The notes beneath the pieces were generated by a model that saw nothing but the letters and a program-made list of their open reading frames with translations, did no database searches and was not told the DNA's origin. Shown piece by piece: positions 13,172 to 21,623 of a stretch of DNA of 40,000 nucleotides. Origin of the DNA: Asticcacaulis sp. (GTDB lineage: Bacteria; Pseudomonadota; Alphaproteobacteria; Caulobacterales; Caulobacteraceae); the NCBI GenBank assembly GCA_024707255.1, contig JANQAC010000002.1:1-40000 (forward strand), written 5' to 3'. The position numbers and the translations under genes were made by a program. How positions within the stretch are numbered: position 1 is the stretch's first letter; each line of letters starts with the position of its first letter.

Positions 13172-13269
13172 CACCCGCTGGCGCCGGCGTTCCTGAAACG
13201 GCTTGCGCGGTCCCCGCGCTATCGGGCAAACCGAGCCACTTTCCGCGCGTCACATGCCCGAGGCTATAG

Positions 13270-14518
13270 ATGTCGACCACGATCTCGCCGCTCGCCCCGA
13301 AGAAATACCCCAAGATGCCGGCGATCGACGGCGTGCGCATGGCGACCGCCGAGGCCGGCATCAAATACAAGAACCGCACCGACGTGCTGGCCATGGTCTT
13401 CGACGAAGGGACCGAGGTCGCGGGCGTGTTCACCCGCTCCAAATGCCCGTCCGCGCCGGTCGACTACTGCCGCCGGAACCTCCCCGGCGGCAAGGCGCGC
13501 GTCCTGGTCGTCAATTCCGGCAACGCCAACGCCTTCACCGGCAGGAAGGGCCGCGAGATCGACCGCGCTCACCGGCAAGGCGGGCGCCAAGGCTGCCGGC
13601 TGCCCGGAGAACGAGATATTCCTCGCCTCGACCGGCGTGATCGGCGAGCCGCTCGATGCGCCCGGCTTCTCGCACCTGCTTGCCGGCATGGTGAAGGAGG
13701 CGAAGCCCGAGTTCTGGCGCGAGGCCGCCAGCGCCATCATGACCACCGACACCTATCCGAAGGTCGCGACCGTCACCGTCAGGCTCGGCGATGCCGACGT
13801 CACCATCAACGGCATCGCCAAGGGCGCCGGCATGATCGCGCCCGACATGGCGACCATGCTCTCCTTCGTGGCGACCGATGCGCCGATCGCCGCTCCCGTG
13901 CTGCAGGCGCTGCTGTCGGGCGGGGTGGGCAAGACCTTCAATGCGATTACCGTCGACAGCGACACCTCGACCAGCGACACGCTGCTCCTGTTCGCGACGG
14001 GTGCGGCGAAGACGCGCGGCGCGCCCAGGATCGACGATCCGAAGGACCTGACGCGGCTCGCGGCCTTCAAGGCGCGCGCTGGGCAAGGTGCTGAAGTCGC
14101 TGGCGCTGCAGGTGGTGCGCGACGGCGAGGGCGCGCGCAAGCAGGTCGAGGTGAGCGTCACCGGCGCGAAGTCGGCGCGTTCGGCCAAGAAGATCGCGCT
14201 TTCCGATCGCCAACTCGCCGCTGGTCAAGACGGCGGTCGCCGGCGAGGACGCCAATTGGGGCCGCGTCGTCATGGCGGTCGGCAAGGCCGGCGAACCGGC
14301 CGACCGCGACCGGCCTGTCGATCTGGTTCGGCGACAACCGGCTGGCCTTCGAGGGCGAGCGCGACCCGGACTATTCCGAAGAGGCGACCTCGGCCTACAT
14401 GAAGCGCGACGAAATCCGCATCCGCGCCGATATCGGCATCGGCCGCGGCAAGGCGACGGTCTGGACCTGCGACCTCACCAAGGAATATGTCGCCATCAAC
14501 GGCGACTACAGAAGCTGA
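13270..14518 (+). CDS. argJ: Bifunctional glutamate N-acetyltransferase/amino-acid acetyltransferase ArgJ
   Basis: Cyclic-pathway arginine enzyme moving acetyl from N-acetylornithine to glutamate. Start ATG 13270 ([20 protein letters not shown]). Conserved blocks: [38 protein letters not shown], and [20 protein letters not shown] containing the autoproteolysis site where the Thr of ATML becomes the N-terminal nucleophile of the beta chain. After it come [40 protein letters not shown] and the typical end [16 protein letters not shown]. Length is 416 codons against a usual ~413. Frame changes occur near 13560, 14080-14220 and 14300. The stop TGA (14516-14518) overlaps the ATG of the GNAT gene by one base, so the three genes argJ-GNAT-mutT are probably one operon. 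Confidence 0.92.
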
Positions 14519-15310
14519 TGGGCGAAACCGTGCCGGACAAGCAGCCGAAGGCGGGTCTGGTCGACCGTCCGCCGCTTCGAGGCGGCGGGGTTCCGCGCCT
14601 GGCCGGCCTCCGCCGTCCATTATGACGGCACCTGGGTCGTGCGACTCACCGCCGGCCACCCGGCAAAGCGGCTGAATTCGGTCAATCCGCTCGATCCGCA
14701 CGACGTGCAGAACCTGCGCCGAGCGCATCATGCGGGCCGGCCGGCGCTTCGACGCCTATGGCCGGCCGCTCACCTTCCGCCTGTCGCCGCTCGCCGGCCG
14801 CAGGCTGGTCGCCTATCTCGACGGCGAGGGCTGGACGGCGTTCGGCGAGTCGCTGGTGATGCGGCTCGACCTCGACGACAACGAGGCCGTGCACGGGGCG
14901 ATGGACCAGATCCCGATGCAGGACATGAGCCGTTTCATCTCCGCCTCGATGAAGACGCACGGCGCCGACCCGGCGCTGCGGCCCGGTCTTTCCGAGGTCA
15001 TCGGCGCGATCCAGCCCGAAGCGGGCCTGTTCGTGCTGGAACAGGAAGACGAGCCGCTGGCCACCGCCATCTGCGTGCAGGACGGCGACCTCGCCGGCCT
15101 GTTCGAGGTCGCCACCGCCGAGGCCGAGCGCGGCACAGGGCCACGGCCGGCGCCTGCTGCTCTCGGCGCTGAAATGGGCGAGGCTGCGCGGCGCGCGTCA
15201 TGCCTGGCTGCAGGTCGAGGCCGACAATTTCGGGGCGCGGCGGCTCTACGGCACGCTCGGCTTCACCGAACTCTACCGCTACCACTACCGCCGCCGGCCG
15301 GAGAGCCTGA
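14518..15310 (+). CDS. GNAT family N-acetyltransferase
   Basis: Start ATG 14518, overlapping the argJ stop (TGATG). The protein opens [16 protein letters not shown] and contains [60 protein letters not shown] and [22 protein letters not shown]-terminal acetyl-CoA-binding block follows: [53 protein letters not shown]. The last block is the classical GNAT motif A/B (VxxxNxxArrLYxxLGF). Three frameshifts (about 14575, 14725, 15140). Substrate unknown; argJ linkage does not prove a role in arginine synthesis. The stop near 15308-15310 is inferred because the unshifted frame would run into mutT. Confidence 0.8.
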
Positions 15311-15312
15311 GC

Positions 15313-15727
15313 TTGGACGCCGCGGTGAAGAAGCCCTGCTGGTCGCCGCCTGTCGCGCTGGTCGACGCGGACGGCCGCGTGCTCCTGGCGCAGCGCCCGC
15401 CGGGCAAGACGCTGGCCGGCCTGTGGGAGTTTCCGGGCGGCAAGGTCGAGCCGGGCGAGACGCCGGAGGAAACGATCGTGCGCGAGGTGCGCGAGGAGAT
15501 CGGCATCGAGACCAGGGTCGCGTGCCTGGCGCCGCTCACCTTCGCCAGCCATTCCTACGAGGACTTCCACCTTTTTGATGCCGCTCTATGTCTGCCGCCG
15601 CTTCTGGGGCATCCCCGAGCCCCGGGAAGGGCAGGCGCTGAAATGGGTGCGGCCGCGCAACATGCGCGACTACCCGATGCCGCCGGCCGACCTGCCGCTG
15701 ATCCCGCACCTCATCGACCTGCTCTGA
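15313..15727 (+). CDS. MutT-type Nudix hydrolase, copy 2
   Basis: TTG 15313 with GGAGAG seven bases upstream is the best start (GTG at 15325 is an alternative). After two compensating single-base shifts it reads [20 protein letters not shown], then the complete Nudix box [24 protein letters not shown], and [58 protein letters not shown] frameshift sits in a TTTTT run near 15574. It is clearly paralogous to the gene at 7601-8060 (shared [16 protein letters not shown]). One of the two is likely the housekeeping 8-oxo-dGTPase; sequence alone does not decide which. It is the third gene of the argJ cluster. From 15728 to 15895 there is no gene. Confidence 0.85.
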
Positions 15728-15756
15728 CCGGCGGCGCCGATTCCCTTCCTCCACCG

Positions 15757-15771
15757 TTAATGAACCGTTTA
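15757..15771 (+). promoter_or_regulatory. TTAA-N7-TTTA motif, CtrA-box-like
   Basis: TTAATGAACCGTTTA matches the alphaproteobacterial CtrA consensus TTAA-N7-TTAA with one mismatch. It lies about 125 nt before the small membrane protein gene and 565 nt before the pilin gene. A chance match is possible; weight comes from the TTAA cluster at 16236-16293. Confidence 0.3.
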
Positions 15772-15895
15772 GGCAAGTGTGGAAAATTGCCTGTTCAGCG
15801 GTTTTGCCACGACCGCGCCGCAGCCGACGCGGCGCCGGAGCACGGTCGAAAGTCATGCTTTCGGATCGTGCCTGCAATCGAGGGGGATGGTCGAC

Positions 15896-16209
15896 ATGAC
15901 GCCTGAAAGACGACTGGGATCAGATCCGCGGCCGCAGCGCACCGCTGTTCGGCGTCGCCGGAATGAGCATGCTGCGCATCGCGCTTTTGTTCGGCTCCGG
16001 CCGCCGTGGCGCTGGCGCTGATCCTGACGCCGATGGCCGACCGCTATTCGAAAACACAGATCGTCGGCGCCGAAGCGCTCGATTTCATCTCGACCAGCTC
16101 GGTCGGACAGCGCGGCGGCCGTAGCTATACGATCCGCCGCAGCGTGCTGCAGGCGCCGGGCGCGGTGTGCATCATAGACTCGGCAGGCCGGCGCAGCGGC
16201 GATTGCTGA
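15896..16209 (+). CDS. Small single-pass membrane protein, uncharacterised
   Basis: Start ATG 15896 (AGGGGG ten bases upstream; an in-frame ATG at 15887 is an alternative). After one extra base the protein reads LKDDWDQIRGRSAPLFGVAG, MSMLRIALLFGSAAVALALI (one hydrophobic segment around residues 25-45), LTPMADRYSKTQIVGAEALD, FISTSSVGQRGGRSYTIRRS and VLQAPGAVCIIDSAGRRSGD ending in Cys. About 103 residues. The short polar N-terminus, one transmembrane helix and C-terminal part with two cysteines suggest an exported C-terminal domain. I recall similar uncharacterised proteins beside Flp pilin genes in rhizobia but cannot name a function. Two frameshifts (near 15903 and 16005). It ends at a stem-loop just before the pilin gene's upstream region. 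Confidence 0.6.
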
Positions 16210-16240
16210 GGCCGCCGGCACGGCCTGCCGCAGTCTTTCT
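16181..16240 (+). terminator. Stem-loop spanning the small membrane protein stop codon
   Basis: Perfect 10-bp inverted repeat CGGCAGGCCG (16181-16190) / CGGCCTGCCG (16221-16230), extendable with one bulge by GACT/AGTC. The 30-nt loop itself can form a GCGGC/GCCGC stem. It is followed by TCTTTCTT, so it may terminate transcription before the pilin promoter region. Confidence 0.45.
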
Positions 16241-16293
16241 TAACGCTGCGGCATTAACCTTTCTTAACGCTGTGCCGTTAACGTTTCTTAACG
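16236..16293 (+). repeat. 24-bp tandem repeat with paired TTAA(C) elements upstream of the Flp pilin gene
   Basis: Units TTTCTTAACGCTGCGGCATTAACC (16236-16259, variable centre) and 16260-16283 differ at only four positions, and a third partial unit begins at 16284. TTAA occurs at 16240, 16254, 16264, 16278 and 16288, alternately 14 and 10 bp apart. The array ends about 40 bp before the pilin ATG (16333), a fitting place for an activator array. Resemblance to CtrA boxes (TTAA-N7-TTAA, i.e. 11-bp phasing) is close but not exact. Confidence 0.7.
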
Positions 16294-16332
16294 GGTGAGC
16301 GGTAGGTTTCCGCCAACACGGGGTGGAACGCC

Positions 16333-16511
16333 ATGCAACTGATCCGGCGATTTCTTGCAGACAGGAACGGCGCGACCGCGATCGAATACGGCCTGATCAT
16401 CGCGGTGCTGTCGCTGGTCATCGTCGGCGGCATCAGCCAGGCATGGGCAACGCCATTTCCGACATGTTCGCCAATAAGGACAGGGCGCTGCAGAACGCCT
16501 TCAACAACTGA
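16333..16511 (+). CDS. Flp family type IVb pilin
   Basis: Start ATG 16333; GGGGTGG about ten bases upstream may serve as ribosome binding site. The 59-residue precursor reads MQLIRRFLADRNG, then ATAIEYGLIIAVLSLVIVGG, ISQAMGNAISDMFANKDRAL, QNAFNN. Cleavage by a CpaA/TadV-type prepilin peptidase is expected after RNG, leaving the Flp signature with Glu at +5 and Tyr at +6 (ATAIEY) at the head of the hydrophobic helix. One base is missing near 16443 (frame moves from SQAWA to SQAMG). No cpa/tad assembly genes are in the window, so the secretion machinery must be elsewhere. It converges on the methyltransferase gene whose stop is at the next base (16512). Confidence 0.9.
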
Positions 16512-17403
16512 TCAGCCGTTTCCTTTCGGCCCCAGCACCTTGGCCAGCGACACTTCCGCCGAGCCGGGCTTCAGCGGCTTCTGCTGCGAGGCGTCCGGCG
16601 TCCAGCCCGACATCCAGATGAACGAGAAGGTCGCCCGGATGCGCCCGTCCGGGTCCGGAGAAGCGTTCGGCATAGATCTCCGCCGCGCGGGCGAAGAATT
16701 CCGGGTCGCCGGCCGCCGCGAGCGTCCGGACGCCGCGAGCGGGTTGGTGGCGCCCATGGCGCGCAGGTCGCGCATCAGGTCGAACATCGTATCGTAGCGC
16801 ACCGTCACCGGTCTCGACGTCGGCGACCGGCAGTGCGAAGCCCGCCCGCTGCAGCAGCGCGCCGGCGTCGCGGACGTCGGCGAAGGGCGCCACGCGCGGG
16901 CTGGCGCCGCCCGACAGCTCGGCTTCGGCCGCCAGCAGGCTCTCGCGCAGCTCGGCCAGCGTGCCCTGGCCGAGCATGGCGCCGAGGCAACAGCCCGTCC
17001 GGCTTCAGCGCCCGGCGTATCTGGGTCAGCAGGCCGGGAATGTCGTTCTCGTCCTGCAGGGCGAGCAGCGACACGGCGAGGTCGATGCTGGCGGGCTCCA
17101 GCGGCACCGTGTCCGGGCGGCGCAGCCACGCCGGCCTCCCCGCCGAGGAAAGCTGCATCGGTCTCGACCCTCACTGCCTCCTCCACCTTGCCGGTAGGCG
17201 AGCACCACGTCGCGCGCCGCCGGCGTGACCGCTGAACAGCGCGGCGGCCCTCGAAACCGCCGCCCGACGGTCGCCGACAGGCTCGCCAAGGTCGTCGGCG
17301 ACATGCCGCATCAGGAAATCGGCGCCTTCCACGGCCCGCCGCCGCGCGCGCAGCCGGTGCGGGCGACCAAGAGGTCGGCGTCGATGATCCTGGTTTGGTT
17401 CAT
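16512..17403 (-). CDS. SAM-dependent methyltransferase, BioC/NDUFAF5-like
   Basis: Start ATG 17403-17401 (MNQTRIIDADLLVART). Across frames: VEGADFLMRHVADDLGEPVG, PLEPASIDLAVSLLALQDEN, DIPGLLTQIRRALKPDGLL, GTLAELRESLLAAEAELSGG, ASPRVAPFADVRDAGALLQR, AGFALPVADVETGD, VRYDTMFDLMRDLRAMGATN and the C-terminus ATFSFIWMSGWTPDASQQKP, LKPGSAEVSLAKVLG. The RAMGATN and ASQQKPLKPGSA blocks are typical of the alphaproteobacterial homologues of NDUFAF5. The mitochondrial protein hydroxylates an arginine of complex I subunit NDUFS7; the bacterial role is not settled. The SAM-binding GxGxG loop falls in a frame-broken part (17180-17250). About 297 codons, normal. Divergent from comF by 89 nt. Confidence 0.8.
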
Positions 17404-17492
17404 CGCCTTCCGAGCCGGCGCCGCATTGAAAAAATGCGCCGCGCCGGTCTTCTGCTATTCTCGCGCCGGGCCGTCAAGCCGGTGGGGGCGAT

Positions 17493-18298
17493 GTGGGGGT
17501 TGCGGTTGCAGCGGTCAAGGGCGGGACGCGCTGGCTGATCGTCCGCGCCGCGGCAATGCTGTTCCCGCCCGTCTGCGCGGGATGCCGCGTGCTGGTGCAT
17601 GCGCCCGGCGCGCTGTGCGGCCAATGCTGGCCGAAGCTGCGCTTCCTGGAACAGCCCTGGTGCGAGGTGATGGGCACGCCCTTCGCAGTACGAGATGGGC
17701 GAGGGGTTCCTGTCCGCCGAGGCGATCGCCGATCCGCCGCCCTTCGCGCGCGCGCGGGCGGCGGTCGCCTACACCGGCGTCGCGCGGCCGATGGTGCAGG
17801 CCTGAAATACCGCGACCGCACCGACCTCGCGCCCTGGATGGCGCGCTGGATGCTGCGCGCCGGGGCCGAGCTTGCGCGCGAGGCCGATGTCGTCGTGCCG
17901 GTGCCGCTGCACTGGCGGCGCTTCTTCTCGCGGCGCTTCAACCAGTCGGCCGAGCTGGCGCGGGCGGTCGCCCGGCTCTCCGGCAGGCCGTTTTGCGCCG
18001 ATGGCGGTCAGGCGCGTCAAGGCTGACGCGCCAGCAGGTGGGGCTGGCCTTGCGCGAGCGCGGGAGGAGAACGTGCGCGGCCGCCTTTGGGGTGCCGCCC
18101 GAACAGGACATAACGGTGCGCGGCCGCCGGGTGCTGGTGGTCGACGACGTCTACACCACGGGCGCCACCGTGTCGGCGGTGACGAAGGCGCTGAAGAAGG
18201 GCGGCGCCCACGCGGTCGACGTGCTGACCTTCGCCCGCGCCCTGCCCGGCGACGAGCCCGGGGACTTCCAGCCCGATGATCTCGGCACCTATATATAG
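17493..18298 (+). CDS. comF: ComF family phosphoribosyltransferase-like protein
   Basis: Start GTG 17493 (VGVAVAAVKGGTRWLIVRAA) after GGTGGGGG; an ATG two bases earlier is out of frame. An N-terminal zinc-binding double CxxC (CAGCRVLVHAPGALCGQC) is followed by LKYRDRTDLAPWMARWMLRA, VVVPVPLHWRRFFSRRFNQS, AELARAVARLSGRP and the PRPP-binding loop VLVVDDVYTTGATVSAVTKA, ending PDDLGTYI. Members act in competence or DNA-uptake metabolism in some bacteria; in alphaproteobacteria the role is not defined. Four or more frameshifts (near 17690, 17800, 18000, 18060). First gene of a plus-strand run with grxC, the nitrilase and DUF1178. Confidence 0.85.
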
Positions 18299-18329
18299 GA
18301 AACTGCGAAGTCAGGCTGACGGAACGGCC

Positions 18330-18598
18330 ATGGTGGAAGTGACGATCTACACCCGGGTGATGTGCGGCTACTGCGCCGCCGCCAAGCGGCTGCTCGAGCG
18401 CAAGGGCGTCGCCTACACCGAGCACGACGCCAGCTTCTCGCCGGAACTGCGGCAGGAGATGATCTCCCGCGCCAACGGCCGCTCGCACCTTTCCGCAGAT
18501 TTTCATCGGCGACTATCATGTCGGCGGCTCCGACGATCTGCACGAGCTGGACGCGCCAGGGCAGGCTGGACGGGCTGCTCGCCAAGGCGGGCAGTTGA
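18330..18598 (+). CDS. grxC: Glutaredoxin 3 (GrxC)
   Basis: Start ATG 18330 (MVEVTIYTRVMCGYCAAAKR). The redox-active pair is CGYC at about residues 12-15 rather than the enteric CPYC. Downstream are LERKGVAYTEHDASFSPELR, QEMISRANGRSTFPQIFIGD (the cis-Pro TFPQIF element), YHVGGSDDLHELDAQGRLDG, LLAKAGS. 89 residues, the normal size. One base change shifts the frame near 18492 and a second near 18555. It reduces protein and ribonucleotide reductase disulfides and glutathione adducts with GSH. It lies 31 nt after comF and 18 nt before the nitrilase gene, so all are likely co-transcribed. Confidence 0.92.
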
Positions 18599-18616
18599 AC
18601 TAGGATTTTTCGAGAG

Positions 18617-19495
18617 ATGGGCATCTTCAAGGTCGCAGCCGTCCAGATGCGCTCCGGCAAGGAGGCGGGCCGCAACGTCGTCGATTTCGAGGCGCTGGTG
18701 CGCGAGGCCGCCGGCAGAGGCGCGACCTATGTGCAGACGCCGGAGATGACCGGCGCGCTGATGCGCGACAAGGCCGACCGGGCGCGCTCGCGTTCAAGGC
18801 CGGCGCAGGACGACCAGATCGTCACCGCCGCGCGCCGGCTGGCGGCCGAGCTCGGCATCCACCTGCATGTCGGCTCGACCGGCATTCTCGCGGCACGACG
18901 GCAAGATCGCCAACCGCGCCTTCCTGTTCGGGCCGGACGGCTCGCTTGACCGCCCGCTACGACAAGATCCACATGTTCGACGTCGACCTCGACAATGGCG
19001 AGAGCTGGCGCGAATCCGCGACCTACGAGCCCGGGCGCGAGGCGGTGGTGGCCGACATCGGCGCCGCCAGGCTCGGCTTCGCCATCTGCTACGATCTGCG
19101 CTTCCCGCAGCTTTTCCGCGCCGAGGCGCTGGCGGGGTGCGGAGGTGCTCACCGTGCCCGCCGCCTTCACGCGCCAGACCGGCGAGGCGCACTGGCACAT
19201 ACTGCTGCGCGCGCGCGCCATCGAGAACGGCGCCTTCGTGATCGCCGCCGCGCAAGGAGGGCAGCACGAGGACGGCCGCGAGACCTTCGGCCATTCGCTG
19301 ATCGTCGACCCCTGGGGCCGCATCCTCGCCGAGGCCGACCATGACGAGCCGGGCGTGATCGTCGCCGAGATCGACACCGCCGCTGTCGGCGGACGCGCGC
19401 CGGAAAATCCCCAACCTCAAGAATGCGCGCGCGAATTCGCGCTCGGCAGCGTGGCGGCGGCGCCGGTCGCGTTCCGGGAGCGCCGCGCGGGATGA
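18617..19495 (+). CDS. Carbon-nitrogen hydrolase (nitrilase superfamily, Nit2/Nit1-like amidase)
   Basis: Start ATG 18617 ([20 protein letters not shown]). The Glu-Lys-Cys triad is visible: Glu in [12 protein letters not shown], Lys in [20 protein letters not shown], Cys in [20 protein letters not shown]. Then [74 protein letters not shown] end. [11 protein letters not shown] and QGGxHxxGRxTxGHS resemble deaminated-glutathione amidase / omega-amidase members. The adjacent glutaredoxin gene makes a glutathione-repair role attractive, but this is inference. About 292 codons, normal. Three frameshifts (18790, 18890, 19135). The stop TGA overlaps the next ATG (ATGA). Confidence 0.9.
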
Positions 19496-19917
19496 TCCGG
19501 TTTTCCCTGATCTGCGAGCACGACCACGAGTTCGAGGGCATGGTTCCGCAACAGCGACGACTTCGACCGCCAGAAGAAGCGCGGCTTCGTCGATTGCCCG
19601 ACCTGCGGCTCCGGCAAGGTCGGCAAGGCGCTGATGGCGCCCGCCGTCTCGACCGGGCGCAAGAAGGAAAAATCGCCCTCGCCATGAACGAGATGCAGAA
19701 GAAGGCGATGGCGGCGATGAAGGCGCTGTCGGAGAAGATGCGCGAGAACGCCGACTATGTCGGCGACAAGTTCGCCGAAGAGGCGCGCAAGATCCATTTC
19801 GGCGAAGCCGATCCGCGCGGCATCTACGGCGAGGCCACGCTGGAAGAAGCAAGAAGCCTCGCCGAGGACGGCGTCGGCTTCATGCCGATCCCGGTGTTTC
19901 CCGAGGACCGCAACTGA
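19492..19917 (+). CDS. DUF1178 family protein
   Basis: Start ATG 19492, sharing ATGA with the nitrilase stop. Reads [55 protein letters not shown], then an acidic-basic helical stretch [40 protein letters not shown], and the conserved end [35 protein letters not shown]. The CEH...CPTC arrangement suggests a small zinc-ribbon at the N-terminus. About 141 residues. The family is uncharacterised; its fixed position after grxC/nitrilase genes in rhizobia hints at a shared process. One or two single-base shifts near 19545 and 19660. 19918-20034 is non-coding. Confidence 0.88.
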   Translation: MIRFSLICEHDHEFEGMVPQQRRLRPPEEARLRRLPDLRLRQGRQGADGARRLDRAQEGKIALAMNEMQKKAMAAMKALSEKMRENADYVGDKFAEEARKIHFGEADPRGIYGEATLEEARSLAEDGVGFMPIPVFPEDRN

Positions 19918-20034
19918 GCGGACGCTTCCGCTGGAGATCCCCGCTCGTCAATTCCCGTGCCTGCGCTGTCTGGAACATCGGCCTTCGCTGGCGTGCCGCT
20001 GTCGGGTCCGCTCCGGACCGGATAACCAGCGGCC

Positions 20035-20953
20035 ATGAACGCGCTCCGGAATTCGGCCCTCGGCCTGCTCGTCATCACAGGCGCTTTGCTTGGCCTGTCG
20101 CTGCCTTTCGGCAAGATCGCCACCGAGGCCGGCGTGCCGCCCGTCGTCTGGGCCTTCGTCATTTCGGCCGGCGGCGGCGGCGCGATCCTCGCCGCCATGC
20201 TGCTGCGGGGCGAGCGCGTGAGGCTCACCGCCCGCAAGTTGCGCTATTTCCTCATCACCGCGGCCATCACCTACGCGCTGCCCAACCTCCTGCTGTTCTC
20301 GGTCATGCCGCATGTCGGGGCGGGTTATGCCGGCATCATGTACACGCTGTCGCCTATCCTGACGCTGGTGCTCTCGATCCTCTTCGGCGTGCGCAAGCCC
20401 AACCTGCTCGGCATCCTCGGCATCGCCATCGGCTTCGTCGGCGCGGTGATGGTGGCGACGACGCGCGGCCAGCTCGGCGAGCCGGCGGCGCTGTTCTGGG
20501 TCGCGGTCGCGCTCGTCATCCGCTCAGCCTCGCCTGCGGCAACATCTACCGCACCGTCGACTGGCCGGCCGACGCCACCCGCTGGAGCTCGCCGTCGGCA
20601 GCAACCTCGCCGCCGGCCTCATCCTGCTTGTCGGAATAGGCGCTTCTGCCCGGCCTGCCCACGATAGGCGCGCTAGCCGACGTCCCGCTGGTGACCGTCG
20701 CGCAGATCACCGCGTCGGCCTGATGTTCGCCGTCTTCTTCCGCCTGCAGATCGTCGGCGGCCCGGTCTATCTCAGCCAGATCGGCTACGTCGCCGCGGCG
20801 ATCGGCCTGTTCTCAGGCACGCTCTTCCTCGGCGAGCGCTACGGGCTGCTCACCTGGCTGGGGGCCGTGGTCATCGCCGTTGGCGTGATCGTGACGACGA
20901 AGGCGCAATCCACGAAGGCTTGCAGGTGCCGCTCTGTGTATCCTCTAATGTAA
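20035..20953 (+). CDS. EamA/DMT-superfamily membrane transporter
   Basis: Start ATG 20035 (MNALRNSALGLLVITGALLG). Two EamA repeats with about ten hydrophobic segments: among them LLVITGALLGLSLPFGKIAT, VVWAFVISAGGGGAILAAML, YAGIMYTLSPILTLVLSILF, LLGILGIAIGFVGAVMVATT, and in the second half GPVYLSQIGYVAAAIGLFSG, TLFLGERYGLLTWLGAVVIA. Probable exporter or importer of a small metabolite; substrate not predictable. Frames shift near 20520, 20590, 20640 and 20715. The last eleven residues (ACRCRSVYPLM) are unlike the family. They are encoded by the left half of the palindrome that serves the next module, whose loop contains the stop codon, so insertion of the toxin-antitoxin cassette seems to have replaced the original C-terminus. 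Confidence 0.82.
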
Positions 20954-20980
20954 CACGGATACACAGAAGCGGGATACACC
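20934..20980 (+). promoter_or_regulatory. Palindromic operator of the vapBC module 1
   Basis: Perfect 10-bp inverted repeat CTGTGTATCC (20934-20943) / GGATACACAG (20957-20966), 13-nt spacer. The half-site GGATACAC recurs directly at 20972-20979, ending one base before the antitoxin GTG. Type II antitoxins autoregulate through such sites, so this is the likely operator; it overlaps the EamA stop codon at 20951-20953. Confidence 0.65.
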
Positions 20981-21227
20981 GTGGCCTTCACATCAAGAAT
21001 GCTGGGACGGATGCGCTGGCCCGCAAAGTGGCCGCATTGAAGAAGACCGGCCTAACCGAAGCGCCGTTCACACGGCGCTGGTTCACGAGTTGGAGCGCGA
21101 GAAGGCAAAGCCGTCACTGGTGGAGATCGGGATAGTATGCGCGCGAGGTTCGCGCTCGAAGCAATCCCGAGAAAAAGGGCTCCCGGCCGACAAGGCACCC
21201 ATCTACAGCCTCTACGAGGACGACTGA
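20981..21227 (+). CDS. vapB: Type II antitoxin, VapB/PSK (Rv0623-like) family
   Basis: Start GTG 20981, immediately after the third operator half-site. With two single-base corrections (a missing base near 20989 and one near 21062) it reads VAFHIKNAGTDALARKVAAL, KKTGLTEAVHTALVHELERE, KAKPSLVEI, and the C-terminus GLPADKAPIYSLYEDD. The MAxHIKxxxTDxLARxxAxxxGxxxTEAv pattern is that of the short ribbon-helix-helix PSK-type antitoxins. The acidic, aromatic C-terminus (PIYSLYEDD) is the usual toxin-binding tail. About 81 residues. The toxin gene follows directly, overlapping or abutting the stop at 21225-21227. Confidence 0.8.
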
Positions 21228-21622
21228 TAGTTCATCGACGCGCGGCGGCGCTTGTCGCGATGGTGGCTGGGGAGGAGGATGCGCCTGAACTGTTCAGGCG
21301 GCTTGAAAAGTCACGAGCGAGGCTCACCTCACCCTTGGCTGTCTGGGGGTTTCCATCGCTGCATCGCGGCCCTTGAACAGATCACCCAAAGCGGCGCAGG
21401 GCGAAGTCGAAAGACTCTCGCTCTGATGGAAATCGAGATCGCTGCGGTACCGCCATCCACCACCGGCGAAGCCATCGACGCTTTGGAGCGCTACGGCAAA
21501 GGCCGTCACAAGGCAGGGCTGAACTTCGGCGATTGCTTTGCTTATGCCTGTGCCAGGCGATCTGGCCTTCCGCTGCTCTACAAGGCAGCGACTTCGCCCT
21601 GACGGACATTGAAACAGCGTAG
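21225..21622 (+). CDS. vapC: VapC PIN-domain ribonuclease toxin, module 1
   Basis: Composite reading: [24 protein letters not shown] N-terminus (first Asp of the PIN site; frame-broken at 21235-21245), [20 protein letters not shown] with the conserved Glu, [40 protein letters not shown] with the third acidic residue, [27 protein letters not shown]. These are the acidic Mg-binding positions of VapC RNases that cut tRNA or rRNA when free of VapB. The exact start is uncertain: no ATG is present at the expected place, probably from a lost base in TGATGATAG. Ends 21622, one base before the ubiG stop on the other strand. Confidence 0.82.
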
Positions 21623-21623
21623 G

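Noticed and set aside
12174..13442. 422-codon minus-strand frame opposite the parvulin gene
   Set aside because: It mirrors the third codon position of a clear parvulin gene and has no family features.
16236..16293. CRISPR-like interpretation of the 24-bp repeat
   Set aside because: Units are contiguous with no spacers and only two to three copies.
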